A program made the translations under genes and the position numbers. A stretch of 64,000 bases of DNA from Panacagrimonas sp052389915 (lineage in GTDB: Bacteria; Pseudomonadota; Gammaproteobacteria; Nevskiales; Nevskiaceae), in assembly GCA_052389915.1 (NCBI GenBank), contig JBQTHL010000077.1, positions 1 through 64,000 of the forward strand. The letters run 5' to 3'. This document shows, in pieces, positions 50,394 to 61,029 of this stretch (position 1 is its first letter; each line of letters starts with the position of its first letter). The notes under the pieces are model-generated. The model was not told the origin of the DNA and did not search any database. It was given only the letters and a program-made list of their open reading frames with translations.

Positions 50394-50732
50394 TTACGCA
50401 AGAGCCGGTGGGTTCGGACGCGTGGCCGCTTCCAGGTTCGACAGAAAGTGCAGCGCGTGTTCGCGTGAAGCGCCGCACATCTCTACCGAGGCTTGCAGTC
50501 CGCCGCATACGGCGGGACGCCGTGGATCGCCGAAGAGACGGCATTTCGATCGCTCGTCCAATTGCACGCAGCGCACACCTGCGGGTTTGCCCAGCGGCAT
50601 TCCCGGAATCGGCGAGGAGATCGAGGGCGCGATGCAGCAGGCCGCGCAGTGCATGCGGCACGAGGGCGTGGGCATTGTGAAGGTGCCCGCCGCGGCGGTC
50701 GAGTCATCGTGCACGTTCATGTCTGCTCGCAT
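50394..50732 (-). CDS. YkgJ-family cysteine-cluster protein
   Basis: About 112 residues from the ATG of MRADMNVHDDS; the start is uncertain. The pattern is CRMHCAACC, then PSISSPIPGMPLGKPAGVRC, SKCRLFGDPRRPAVC and EMCG. This is the YkgJ cysteine cluster (UPF0153-like) thought to bind iron or zinc. It is encoded upstream of the TPR-TonB-like gene on the same strand, with a gap of about 75 nt, and divergent from the acyl-CoA dehydrogenase gene. Confidence 0.85.
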   Translation of the reverse strand: MRADMNVHDDSTAAAGTFTMPTPSCRMHCAACCIAPSISSPIPGMPLGKPAGVRCVQLDERSKCRLFGDPRRPAVCGGLQASVEMCGASREHALHFLSNLEAATRPNPPALA

Positions 50733-50818
50733 CGTGCTGTCGGGCGCTCCGGCCAAGGTTCTGGGGCATGCGTACGCTAGAGTACGGCGAAATTCCCTTC
50801 CGAACCTTGGAGCGCTTC

Positions 50819-52606
50819 ATGCCGACCTACACGCCCCCCCTGCGCGACATGCAATTCGTCCTGCACGAACTGCTGGACGTCGAAACCGGGCTGCGCAAAT
50901 TGCCGCCGCACGCGGACATCGACCGCGAGACCATCGATTCGATTCTGGAGGAAGGCGGCAAGTTCTGCGCCGAGGTGCTGTTTCCGCTGAACCAGATCGG
51001 CGACCGCGAAGGCTGCACCTATGTCGGCGACGGCGTGGTGAAGACGCCGACCGGCTTCAAGGAGGCCTACGCGCAGTTCGTCGAAGCCGGCTGGGGCGCG
51101 TTGGGCATGGACCCGGACTTCGGCGGGCAGGGCCTGCCTCACGTGATCCACAGCGCCTTCATGGAGATGATGAACTCGGCCAACCAGGCCTGGACCATGT
51201 ATCCCGGCCTGAGTCACGGCGCTTACAACGCGCTGCACGCCTTCGGCACGCCGGAACAGAAGGCGCTTTACCTGCCCAAGCTGGTGTCGGGCGAGTGGAC
51301 CGGCACGATGTGCCTGACCGAATCGCACGCCGGTACCGACCTGGGCATTCTCAAGACCAGGGCCGAGCCTGTCGGCGACGGCACGTACAGCATCACCGGC
51401 ACCAAGATCTTCATATCGGCCGGCGAACACGACATGTCGAAGAACATCCTGCACCTGGTGCTCGCGCGCCTGCCGGATGCACCGGCCGGCACCAAGGGCA
51501 TTTCGCTCTTCATCGTGCCCAAGTTCCTGCCCGACGCGAACGGCGAACCGGGCGAGCGGAATGCCTTCAAGTGCGGCTCCATCGAACACAAGATGGGCAT
51601 CCACGGCAACGCGACCTGCGTGATGAATTTCGACGGCGCCAAGGGCACGATGGTGGGCGCGCCCAACAAGGGCCTCAACGCGATGTTCGTGATGATGAAC
51701 AGCGCGCGCCTGGGCGTCGGCATGCAGTCGCTGGGGCTGGCGGAAGTGGCGTACCAGAATTCCCTGGCCTATGCGAAGGATCGCATCCAGTCGCGTGCGC
51801 TCACCGGCCCCAAGGCGAAAGACAAGGCGGCCGATCCGATCATCGTGCACCCCGACGTGCGCCGCATGCTGCTCACGCAGAAGGCCTACGTGGAGGCCGC
51901 ACGCACTTTTACCTACTGGGCGGGCCTCGCGATCGATCGCGAGCACAAGCATCCCGACGAAAAGACGCGCAAGGACAACGCCGACATGGTCGCGCTGCTG
52001 ACTCCGGTGGTGAAAGGCTTCATTACCGACAACGGTTACGAAAGCACCACGCTCGCCATGCAGGTGCTCGGCGGTCACGGCTACATCGCCGAGTGGGGTC
52101 TGGAGCAACACGTCCGCGACGCGCGCATCAACATGATCTACGAGGGCACCAACACCATCCAGGCGCTGGATCTGCTGGGTCGCAAGGTACTGGGCGACAT
52201 GGGTGCGAAACTCATGAAATTCGGCAAGGTGATCTCCGATCTGGTGAAGAGCCACGCCGACAACCCGTCGATGAAGGAATACACCGATCCGCTCACCAGG
52301 CTCTCGGGTGAAGTACAGAAGCTCACGATGGAAGTGGGGCAGAAGGCGATGAAGAACCCGGACGAAGTCGGCGCCGCCGCGGTGCCCTTCCTGCGCCTGG
52401 TCGGGCACCTCGTGTTCTCGTTCTCCTGGGCTTACGCAGCGGGCGTGGCGCTGAAAAAGCTCGACTCCGGCGACCCGTTCTACAAGGCCAAGCTCGTCAC
52501 CGCGCGCTTCTACTTCGCCAAGCTCTACCCGGAGACCGCAGCGCTGATGGTGCAGGTGCGTGCTGGAAGCGCCTCGCTGATGGAACTGGACGAGGCGAAC
52601 TTCTGA
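50819..52606 (+). CDS. Acyl-CoA dehydrogenase (long, C-terminal-extended form)
   Basis: A 595-residue FAD-dependent acyl-CoA dehydrogenase of the larger proteobacterial type with an extra C-terminal domain, catalysing the first oxidation of fatty-acyl-CoA beta-oxidation. The N-terminus contains the helical domain after MPTYTPPLRDMQFVLHELLD. CLTESHAGTDLG is the flavin-binding stretch, and YEGTNTIQALDLLGRK holds the catalytic Glu at about position 442. The start was chosen for the TTGGAGCG ribosome site 5-7 nt upstream. The DNA coding for its last ten residues recurs at 62585-62626. Confidence 0.94.
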   Translation: MPTYTPPLRDMQFVLHELLDVETGLRKLPPHADIDRETIDSILEEGGKFCAEVLFPLNQIGDREGCTYVGDGVVKTPTGFKEAYAQFVEAGWGALGMDPDFGGQGLPHVIHSAFMEMMNSANQAWTMYPGLSHGAYNALHAFGTPEQKALYLPKLVSGEWTGTMCLTESHAGTDLGILKTRAEPVGDGTYSITGTKIFISAGEHDMSKNILHLVLARLPDAPAGTKGISLFIVPKFLPDANGEPGERNAFKCGSIEHKMGIHGNATCVMNFDGAKGTMVGAPNKGLNAMFVMMNSARLGVGMQSLGLAEVAYQNSLAYAKDRIQSRALTGPKAKDKAADPIIVHPDVRRMLLTQKAYVEAARTFTYWAGLAIDREHKHPDEKTRKDNADMVALLTPVVKGFITDNGYESTTLAMQVLGGHGYIAEWGLEQHVRDARINMIYEGTNTIQALDLLGRKVLGDMGAKLMKFGKVISDLVKSHADNPSMKEYTDPLTRLSGEVQKLTMEVGQKAMKNPDEVGAAAVPFLRLVGHLVFSFSWAYAAGVALKKLDSGDPFYKAKLVTARFYFAKLYPETAALMVQVRAGSASLMELDEANF

Positions 52607-52660
52607 CGCGCGGGTTCAGCGGGAGGCGAAAGAAACGTCTGCCCGCCCGCCTAGGGAAAC
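52570..52660 (+). repeat. Left copy of a duplicated acyl-CoA dehydrogenase 3' end
   Basis: This stretch, from codons coding ASLMELDEANF through the sequence after the stop, recurs with about ten differences at 62585-62680. The two copies bracket the Rhs island. Confidence 0.85.
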
Positions 52661-52678
52661 TCTGCGCAGGGTCCACTT

Positions 52679-52746
52679 CGTCATGCCGGCGAAAGCCGGA
52701 ATTCAGTGCTTGTCAGGCTCTGGACCCGGCTTTCGCCGGGGTGACG
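52679..52746. repeat. Palindromic intergenic repeat, family F
   Basis: CGTCATGCCGGCGAAAGCCG and the facing CCGGCTTTCGCCGGGGTGAC are imperfect inverses. It fills most of the 270-nt gap between the acyl-CoA dehydrogenase gene and the small gene before the Rhs locus; nothing else is visible in the gap. Confidence 0.85.
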
Positions 52747-52876
52747 GGGTTGTGCAGAGTTCCTTAGCGGCACTGCCGACGAGTGGCGATTTCCAGCCTC
52801 GCCAACGGCCACCTGATTCAGCGGACGTATCGGTACCATTCTCGCCGCGAAAACACCTCTTCGTTGCGAGACTCCC

Positions 52877-53266
52877 GTGAAATTCCTGAGCACCTTTCCC
52901 CGCTGGATTCTGATCGCAGGATCAGCCTTCATCGCCGCCATTGCGATGCTGGCGGCGATGCATCTGAGCGCGGACCGGCCCGCGGCCGTATCGCTGCATC
53001 AGCCCAAACCGATCGACCGGCTCGCGGAGCCCAGCGGCGAAAAAACCCGCCGCGCGTCCCTTGCGGAAATCGACAAGCTGGCCGAGCAGAAACTCGGCCC
53101 CATGCCCAAGCCGATTGCGGCCACCGAACTGGCCCGCATGTCCGCCGAAGCCAAGGCCTTCGACCCGGTGGCTGAAGTCCGGCGCATTCGAGAAATACGC
53201 AGAACCCAGGGCAGCGCGGCAGCCGTCGCCGCCATGAAGTCCAGCAACCGCCCTGTGACGCACTAA
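52877..53266 (+). CDS. Small membrane-anchored protein before the Rhs gene
   Basis: A 129-residue protein starting at GTG. One N-terminal helix (about residues 10-30, WILIAGSAFIAAIAMLAAM) is followed by a charged helical tail (AELARMSAEAKAFDPVAEVR...). It lies 21 nt upstream of the broken SpvB/Rhs gene, so is presumably transcribed with it and might help secretion or anchoring of the toxin. Family not recognised. Confidence 0.62.
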   Translation: MKFLSTFPRWILIAGSAFIAAIAMLAAMHLSADRPAAVSLHQPKPIDRLAEPSGEKTRRASLAEIDKLAEQKLGPMPKPIAATELARMSAEAKAFDPVAEVRRIREIRRTQGSAAAVAAMKSSNRPVTH

Positions 53267-53287
53267 ACCGCTTCTTCGGAGTTCCCC

Positions 53288-56200
53288 ATGTTTTCGATCA
53301 TGCGCGTCTCGCGCAGGGCCTTGCTCGGCCTGACGCTCGGCTTTCCCCTCGTTCAAGCTCATGCGGTCGATGCCGTTGGCTCCACAGCCGGACAATTCGC
53401 CGTCCAGAGCGGCGCCGCCAGTTACAGCATTCCGCTGAGTCTGCCGCCGGGCCTGGGCGAGATGAAGCCCGAGCTGAGCCTGGTCTAAAACAGCAACGGC
53501 GGCGATGGCCCGCTGGGTCAGGGCTGGTCGGTCTCCGGTCTGTCTGCCATCAGCCTGTGTCCGCAGACGATTGCGCAGGATCAGGCGTCCCTCGCGGTCA
53601 GCAAGAGCATGGCCAAAGCCGATCAGCGTTTCTGTCTGGACGGTCAGCGCCTGGTGAAGACAAGCGGGAGCTGGGGCACCGGCACCGTGGTGATGCGCAC
53701 CGAGATCGACTCCTTCGCCAAGGTCACCATCGGGGCCTGGACCGGCGCCGTTCCGACCTACTTCGTGGTCAAGACCAAAGCGGGTCAGGAGATGCGCTAC
53801 GGCGAGGACGCCGGTGCGCGTTCTCATAACAGCGTCTCTGCGCCCGACCCGGCCATCGCCTGGTTCGTCAGCAAGATCAGCGACGCCAGCCAGAACACCA
53901 TCACGTTCGAATACGAGCGGGACACCTCGACGCCCGCAGGGATCACCTCCGAGACGCGCATCAAGAGCATCAAATACAACGGCGCCGAAGGGCCCACGGA
54001 CGGCGCATCAGTGACCTTCAACTACTTGCCTCGGACCGACGTGAGCCATTACCACGCGGCCGGCTATCGATTCGTGCGCTCGCAGCACCTCCTCAACATC
54101 ACCACGACGGTCAACGGCACCACCGTCCGCACTTACAAGCTCGGATACGGCTTGCTCGCACGAACCGGCGCCTTGGTGGTGAATTCGATCACCGAGTGCG
54201 CGACAAAAAACGCTCAGGAAGCCTGTCTGCCTTCCACCACCTTCAAGTGGAACCAGAGCGACATCGGCCTGTGGGCAGACACGCAAACGATCTCCGGTGA
54301 CGTTAACGCAGACGATTGGGGCGGCCTCGACTGGGTGCGCACCGGGGACTTCGATGGTGATGGGCTGACCGACATTGCCTCAATCGCTCCTGGCGGAGTC
54401 CACCTCAAAATCGCCAAGCCGTTCGGCGGGTTTCGCGGGGAATACTGGGACACGCCCAACAACTGGCCGTCGTCGCCCGAAAAGCTGCTGGTCGGCGACT
54501 TCAACGGTGACGGCAGAACCGACTTCGCCTTCCCGTCCGGCGCCTCCATCGTCGTCAGGTATGCATCGCAGCAATACATTTTTTCCGAAAAGATCTATAC
54601 GCCGACGATGCCCAACGGAACGCCGATCACCTGGGCTGGTCCGGGCCAGATCTTCGTCACCGAGATGAATGGCGACGGCCGCGCGGATATCGTCAATTTC
54701 CACACCCAGCACGAACATCCTGTCTTGCTGTTGAGCACGGGCGACGGCTTTACGTCGCACGCTTGGCAACCTAATTCTTTCCTCAATGGCGACGGTCGCA
54801 GAGACCTCCTCGGCGACCTCAATGGCGACGGCATCACCGACTTTTTCAGCGGGTATCTGGAGGCTTCCCAAAATAGTTTTGTGGCCGTGTTCTTCATGAG
54901 CAATGGCGTAGGCAAACCCTTTACTCTCACCAACGTTACTCAGAACCTGACGGCCTCCGACCATCGCCAGCGCTGGCTGGCGGACTTCGATGGCGATGGC
55001 CTGCAGGAAATCGGCTACATCTCCAACGAGGGCAGTACGAGCAGGCTGCGGATTCTGCTGCCGCCCGGACGCGGGCCGGCGGTACCCGACCGCCTGCTGC
55101 CCGCCCAGATCACCGACGCACAGAAAGACTGGACCTGGTGCTTCGACTACAACGGCGACGGACGCGCCGATATCGTCACCCGCGTCGGCTCTACTCTTCG
55201 CGTCAACCAGACCAACGCCACCGGCTTCGTCCTCAAGACGCCGTCTCTGGGCGCCATGTCCTTTGGGCAGTCCTACGAAACCTACCTGGGCGATTTCAAC
55301 GGCGACGGCATGATCGACATCGCCAGCCGCAACGGCAACAGCACCATCTCCGCGGTGTACTCGACCCGCATTTCGGGTTCCAGTCACGATAACGTCGGCT
55401 ACGCCACGGGGGGCACCGCCCAGCCCGACACCATTGCCGAAATCACCTCCGGCGACGGCGCACGCATCAAGATCGATTACCGGGGCCTCGCGCAGGCGCC
55501 GACCGGCAGCACCGCAACCGATCTGGGAGCGGCAACGACGTACCCGGACATCGTCATCGCGCCGCCGATGTGGCTGGTGCACGAGGTGTGGTCCTCGCAC
55601 GGCGCCGGCGCACCTACCGAGATGCGCGGCACGCAGTACCAGTACTTCAACCTGCACATGAATGCCGAGGGTCGCGGCGTACAGGGTTTCGAGGCGGAAA
55701 GCGTTCGTGATCTGTTGACCGGCGACCACGAATTCACCCGTTTCGAAACCAAGTGGCCGAAGTCCGGCATGGTGCAGCGCAAGGACAGTTATTTGTCGGA
55801 CGGCACCCGCACCCAATCGCTGGTGCAGACCCTCGCAGTTTCGGGGAACACGGCAACGGTGCCCGCCTTCCCCTACGTCGGGAAATCGATCGAGACGGTT
55901 TACGACGAGGGCGACATGACCATGACCACGACCGTCACCGATCAATCTCCGCCCGACGCCTACGGCAACTTCACCCAGATCAACGTCACCACCTCGGACG
56001 CGCTCGGACGCGTGTCGTCGAGCCAGAACACCACCCATACGTACGACGACGCCGACACCGCCAACTGGATTCTGGGGCGCCTCAACCGGAGCACGGTCGA
56101 GCATACGGCCAGCGGCAGTTCGATTCTGTTGGGCAGCCACACGGCCACCAAGGTCGCCAAGTTCTATTACTACACCAGCGGCCCCAGTCTGGGCCTGCTG

Positions 56201-59200
56201 AAGAACGAAATCGTGGAGCCGGGCTTTCCGGGTACGTCCCAGAACCAGACGACGACCTATACCTACGACAGCTACGGCCACAAAGCCACGGTAAAAACCA
56301 GCGGCTTCAACCGTCTGAACGCCTCGCTACCGGCACGCGAGACGTCCAACGGGGTCAGCCTTACCAGTAGCAATGAGCTGGAGACCACCACCACCAACGC
56401 CGCGGGTCACGTCAGCAAGCAGCGCATGAGTCTGTTACACGGCGGCGTCACCTGGTCGCAAGACCCCAATGGCCAACAGATCACCATCGACTACGACGCC
56501 TTCGGCCGGAAGATCAGCCAAAGCCAGGATGAAGTCTCCACCACCTGGACCTACGAACTGGCCAACGGTGAAGTGCCCAATGCCGTGCAGAAGATCACGG
56601 CGAATCACTCCACTGGCGCGCGCACAGTCGTCTACCAGGACTTGATGGGCCGGCCGGTGCGCCAGAGCAAGCTCGGCCTGGGCGGACGCGAGATTCATGA
56701 AGACACGTTCTACGACGCCCAGGGCCGCGTGATCGAAGCCCGTCGTCCTGCCTTCGCCAACGAGGTCGGTGCTTCGATCATCACCCGCTACGACGCCCGC
56801 GGCCGGATCAGCGAGATTGAATCACCGGGACCCGGCGGCAGCCGCATCACTACGCGCTACGCCTACGACGGCCTGGACACCACCATCACCGATCCGATGG
56901 GGCGTAGCCGGACGGAGCAGCGCAACGGCGTAGGCAAGACCGAGCAGATCGTCGATGCCGGCGGCGGCACCCTGCGCTACAGCTACGACGCCACCGGCAA
57001 TCTGGTGAAGACCGTCGATCCCATCGGCCAGGCCACCTGGATCACTTACGACGTGCTCGGCCGCAAGACCTCCATGCTCGACCCCCATATGGGCGAGTGG
57101 AAATACGCCTACAACAGCTTTGGCGAACTCGAATGGCAGAAAGATGCCAAGGGCCAGGAGACCACCCTGCAGTACGACGTGCTGGGTCGCATGGTGTCGC
57201 GCACGGAACCCGGCGACAGCCAGCCTTCCACCTGGACCTACGACACCTCAGCCCATGGAAAGGGCCAGCTCGCCAGCGTGCAGGGGCAACAGGGCTATCG
57301 CGAGGACTACGCCTACGACGCCAAGTCGCGTCTGTCCCAGGTCATCACCAGCGTCACCTACCAGGGCACGCTGCAACCGTTCGTGACCACCACCGAATAC
57401 GATGGTCAGAACCGCGTATTGAAAGTGACCCAGCCCATGGGCTTTGTTACCGAGAACGACTACGACGATTGGGGCCACCTGGAGGCGCTGCGCAGTCCGC
57501 CGGACCCCCTGCAGGAAGTCTCCGACGATGATGCCCTGAACAACCGCATCAACGAGATTCTCGGCATCCTGCCGGGCTACCAGAGCGCCGCGGCGAGCAA
57601 GGAGGCCGAGGCCATCAGTGCAGCGCTGGCCGCCGATGAAGCCCAGACCGAAGCCGATCTGCTGGAAGCCCAGACCCTGGGCAACGCCAGTGCGGCGGAC
57701 CAGCAGTACATCAGCCAGATGCGCGCTTTGGCCAACTACTACCGCCCGATTGCGGAGCAACAACGCACGCTGGCCGCGCAGTACCGCGCCGAGGAGCACC
57801 GCCTGGACGACTACGCGGACTTCTACCTGAGCCTGATCGAGCTGTCCTACGACAATATTTCCCACTGGCAGCGCTTGGGCCAGATTCGCCAGGAAGGGCT
57901 GACCGAACAGGCCAATCTGTTTGAAGCCAGTGCGATCCAAGCCGAAACCGCCGCACAGGATGCGCAAGCCGCAGTGGACGGTTTCGAAGGCAACATCGAC
58001 GCCCGCGAAGCCCAGATTCTGGCCCCGGTGCAACAGCAGATCGCGCAGCTCCTGCAGCAAGCCCAGACGGCCATCGCCCAAGCCGAAATCAAGCGCGTCG
58101 AGAGCGAAACAGCAGCAGCCAATCTCGCCCGCCTGCAAAGCCAGCTTGCGATGCTGCAACAGAACCAGACTGACAGCGGCGACTACATCACCTGGTGGCG
58201 GGCCGACCAGACCGATGCCGAAGGCCGTATCACGCAAGAAGTGCTGGGCAACGGCCTGCTCACGCGCCGTGACTACGATCCGGCGACGGGTCATCTGCTG
58301 AACATCCAGACTGGCGGCTCGATCTTTACCAACAACCCCAGCAACAACGAAGGCGATGTGCAGGACGTGGGCTACACCTACGATCCGATGAACAACGTCA
58401 CCCAGCGCTGGGACGTCAATCTGGGCCTGACCGCCACCTACACCTACGATCCCCTCGACCGTCTGAAGACCGCGCAGGTCTTGCGCCCCGGCATCGCCTC
58501 GCTCAATACCTCCACGGCCTGGGACTACGATGCGGCCGGCAACTTCAACTATCGCACCGACGCCGGCACGGCCAAGAACTACGTCTACGCCACGCAGACC
58601 TTGTCGTCAGCAGGCGGCCAGCTCAGCACACAGCGCAAGCGCCTGAACGCGATGGACGGGCTGGGAAACCTGAGCTACGACCCCAACGGCAACGTGCTCA
58701 CCAGCGGCAATCGAAGCCTGACCTTCAACCCCGCCAACCAGCCGACCTTCCTGACCAACGGCAACGACTCGGTCACCTACACCTACGGCCCCAACCGCCA
58801 GCGCCTGACGCGCTACGAGACCAAGGGCGCACAGACCTGGAACACGCTGTATCTGCCCGGCCACGAGCGAACCCGCAGCACCGGCTCGGGCAACGGCAAC
58901 ATCTGGGAGTACCGTCATCCGCTGTACGTGGGCGATCGTCTGATCGGCATGCGGGTCAGAACGCTGGTGGCGGAGGTCTCCACAAGAAGAGCGGAGTACT
59001 ACCACCACGATGCCCTGAACTCGGTGGACGTGGTCACCGATTCCAACGGCATGATTCTGAAACGCTACCTGTACGATCCCTTCGGCAAGCGCACCGACGT
59101 GACGGCTATCGCCGGGCTGATCGAGACAGGGCTGGTCCGCACCGGCACCAACTACAAATTCGCCAACATGCTGCCCCGAGGCTACACCGGGCATGAGCAT

Positions 59201-60337
59201 CTCGACGACCTGGAACTGATTCACATGAATGGGCGGGTTTACGACACCCGCACGGCCAGATTCGTGTCGGCGGATCCGCACATTCAAGCGCCGAGCGACT
59301 CTCAGTCGTACAACCGGTACAGCTACGTCCGGAACAACCCGCTCAAGTACACCGATCCGAGCGGGTTCTTCTGGGGTGCGCTAAGTAAGCTGATCAAGAA
59401 GTTTTGGAGGCCTTTGCTGGCCATCGCCGTCAGCTTCATTCCCGGGATCAACATCTTGGCAGCCGGATTCATTGCAGGTTTGATCACGTCTGGAGGCGAT
59501 CTAAAGGCAGGAATATTCGGTGCCCTGACCGCCGGGGCCTTCAGTGCGGTGGGAGGGTATTTCGCTGGGGTCGCGAGTAAATCGGTTACAGGCGTGCTCA
59601 CTACGGGAGAACGACTACTCAAGATCGTGGCCCACGGCGCAGTCGGTGGATTTTCGAGTGTCGCGCAGGGTGGAAAGTTTGGGTCTGGATTCCTGAGCGC
59701 GGGTTTCACGGAAGCGTTTGCTCCCGGCATTTCAGGCATCAAATCAACCCCGGGACAAGCTGTCGCAGCCGCAGTCATCGGTGGAACTGCTTCCGTGCTC
59801 GGAGGAGGGAAGTTCGGTAATGGCGCAGTGACTGGCGCCTTCTCTTACGCTTTCGGCAGCATCGCCAACGGAGTAGCTAACGGGCAGAGCTTCGGTGAGG
59901 CGGCGCTCGATTTCGCCGGGAAGGTGTGGGCGTTGCCGAACACCGTGATTGGACTTGCCTACGGTGGGGTGGGATACGCCGCAGGCTGGGTTGGTTATGG
60001 ACTCGGACTTCAAGCCAATGCTCCCGGCATCAGCTTCGGGAACAACGCCATCCAATTCACCAACAATCCACTGACCACCACAGCCATTACCCTCGGCAAC
60101 GTCATCTCCTACGGTACCGGGCAGCAGTTTCAACCGGGTACCCCGAGATATGGAGGTGCCCACAAGCTTGGCGTTGAGGAGATGCAGCACACCTATCAAG
60201 CGCAGGCACTGGGGCCGTTCTACTTACCTGCGCACGGCGCGCTTGGTATAGCTGCGATGATTAGGGACGGGTACTGGCATGGGCCGACCAACGTTCTTGA
60301 AACAGGTCCGCACGAACCGACACCGCGCCCTTGGTGA
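53288..60337 (+). pseudogene. SpvB/TcdB-type Rhs polymorphic toxin gene with one internal stop
   Basis: A continuous frame of 2350 codons broken by a single TAA at 53486-53488, where relatives encode Tyr (ELSLVYNS). Upstream lies a signal peptide (RVSRRALLGLTLGFPLVQAH) and the start of an SpvB domain. Downstream: the rest of SpvB (GPLGQGWSVSGLSAI), about seven FG-GAP/VCBS calcium-type repeats (DFDGDGLTD, DFNGDGRTD and variants, residues about 340-680), a TcdB-like middle domain, RHS/YD repeats (about 1000-1400), a coiled-coil insertion (about 1418-1630), more YD repeats, the core end NNPLKYTDPSG and a variable C-terminal toxin domain of about 320 residues ending in HKLGVEEMQHTYQAQALG and PFYLPAHGA. 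The first ATG after the stop (53609) gives a product without a signal peptide. It may be inactive or rescued by read-through. Confidence 0.88.
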
Positions 60338-60342
60338 TTGCT

Positions 60343-60801
60343 ATGAAGAAAATCCTATTTGCCTTTCTGCTTATCCCGTGCGTGTTGGCTCTTCAAGGTT
60401 GCCCGAAGGCGATGACCATCATCATTTTCAACCACTCGTTGAAAAGCCTGATCGTTAGCTACGTGGATGGGCAGACAGGGTGGCAGTCGCAGACGCAACT
60501 TAGGCTGACTGATGCCGAGTTGAATCGAATTGAATGGGTCGAGCGGCCAGATAGGACGGGTACGATGCCCGTTCTAAAACTGATCGACGGGGCCATTGAT
60601 CATCGCTATTCACTTATCGCCGCGTACTCACTGCCTCCGCAATTTGTAACTACAGGCAGGACCACCGAGATGTACTTGCAGATCGAACCAGACGGTCTGT
60701 TGTACGCAGTGAGACCTACCGAACAATGGCCGGCAACGATTCTCACCCCACAGCCCCGCGGCTTTCCAGTTAAGCCGACAACCGATGAAAAAGCACGATA
60801 A
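60343..60801 (+). CDS. Lipoprotein, candidate immunity protein to the Rhs toxin
   Basis: A 152-residue lipoprotein from the ATG of MKKILFAFLLIPCVL, 5 nt after the Rhs stop. The lipobox is LALQGC (Cys about residue 20). The mature part is an alpha/beta domain (MTIIIFNHSLKSLIVSYV, then YLQIEPDGLLYAVRPTEQW). GC content is lower than in the Rhs shell, like the toxin C-terminus next to it. Position directly after the toxin domain suggests an immunity protein; its lipid anchor would place protection in the periplasm, implying an envelope-acting toxin. Confidence 0.6.
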   Translation: MKKILFAFLLIPCVLALQGCPKAMTIIIFNHSLKSLIVSYVDGQTGWQSQTQLRLTDAELNRIEWVERPDRTGTMPVLKLIDGAIDHRYSLIAAYSLPPQFVTTGRTTEMYLQIEPDGLLYAVRPTEQWPATILTPQPRGFPVKPTTDEKAR

Positions 60802-60857
60802 CGAGCGATAGCGGTCAGGCTCTGACATGGGCCAGGCTCGAATTATCGCCGCGGCCC

Positions 60858-60957
60858 TGCAATACCCGACCGCCTGCTGCCCGCGCAGATCACCGACGCA
60901 CAGAAGGACTGGACCTGGTACTTCGACTACAACGGCGACGGCATGATCGACATCAAA
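60858..60957 (+). pseudogene. Rhs gene fragment (FG-GAP region)
   Basis: This stretch copies parts of 55083-55320 of the main Rhs gene (CCCGACCGCCTGCTGCCCGC, then CTTCGACTACAACGGCGACG and ATGATCGACATC) but joins pieces about 130 nt apart. It is followed by a short GAGCTAAAG tandem repeat at 60957-60989. No start or stop frame is kept. Confidence 0.8.
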
Positions 60958-61029
60958 GAGCTAAAGAAAGAGCTAAAGAAGAGCTAAAGGGGCCTGGTTG
61001 AATTCTTTCGCCGCGACCCCCACAGGACT

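Noticed and set aside
54380..56281. Antisense frame inside the Rhs gene
   Set aside because: Composition mirrors the FG-GAP repeats on the other strand and gives a Gly/Val/Asp-rich product without known motifs.
53609..60337. The Rhs frame as an intact gene starting at the ATG at 53609
   Set aside because: That start removes the signal peptide and half the SpvB domain, and the upstream 66 codons plus the codons between are clearly homologous in the same frame.
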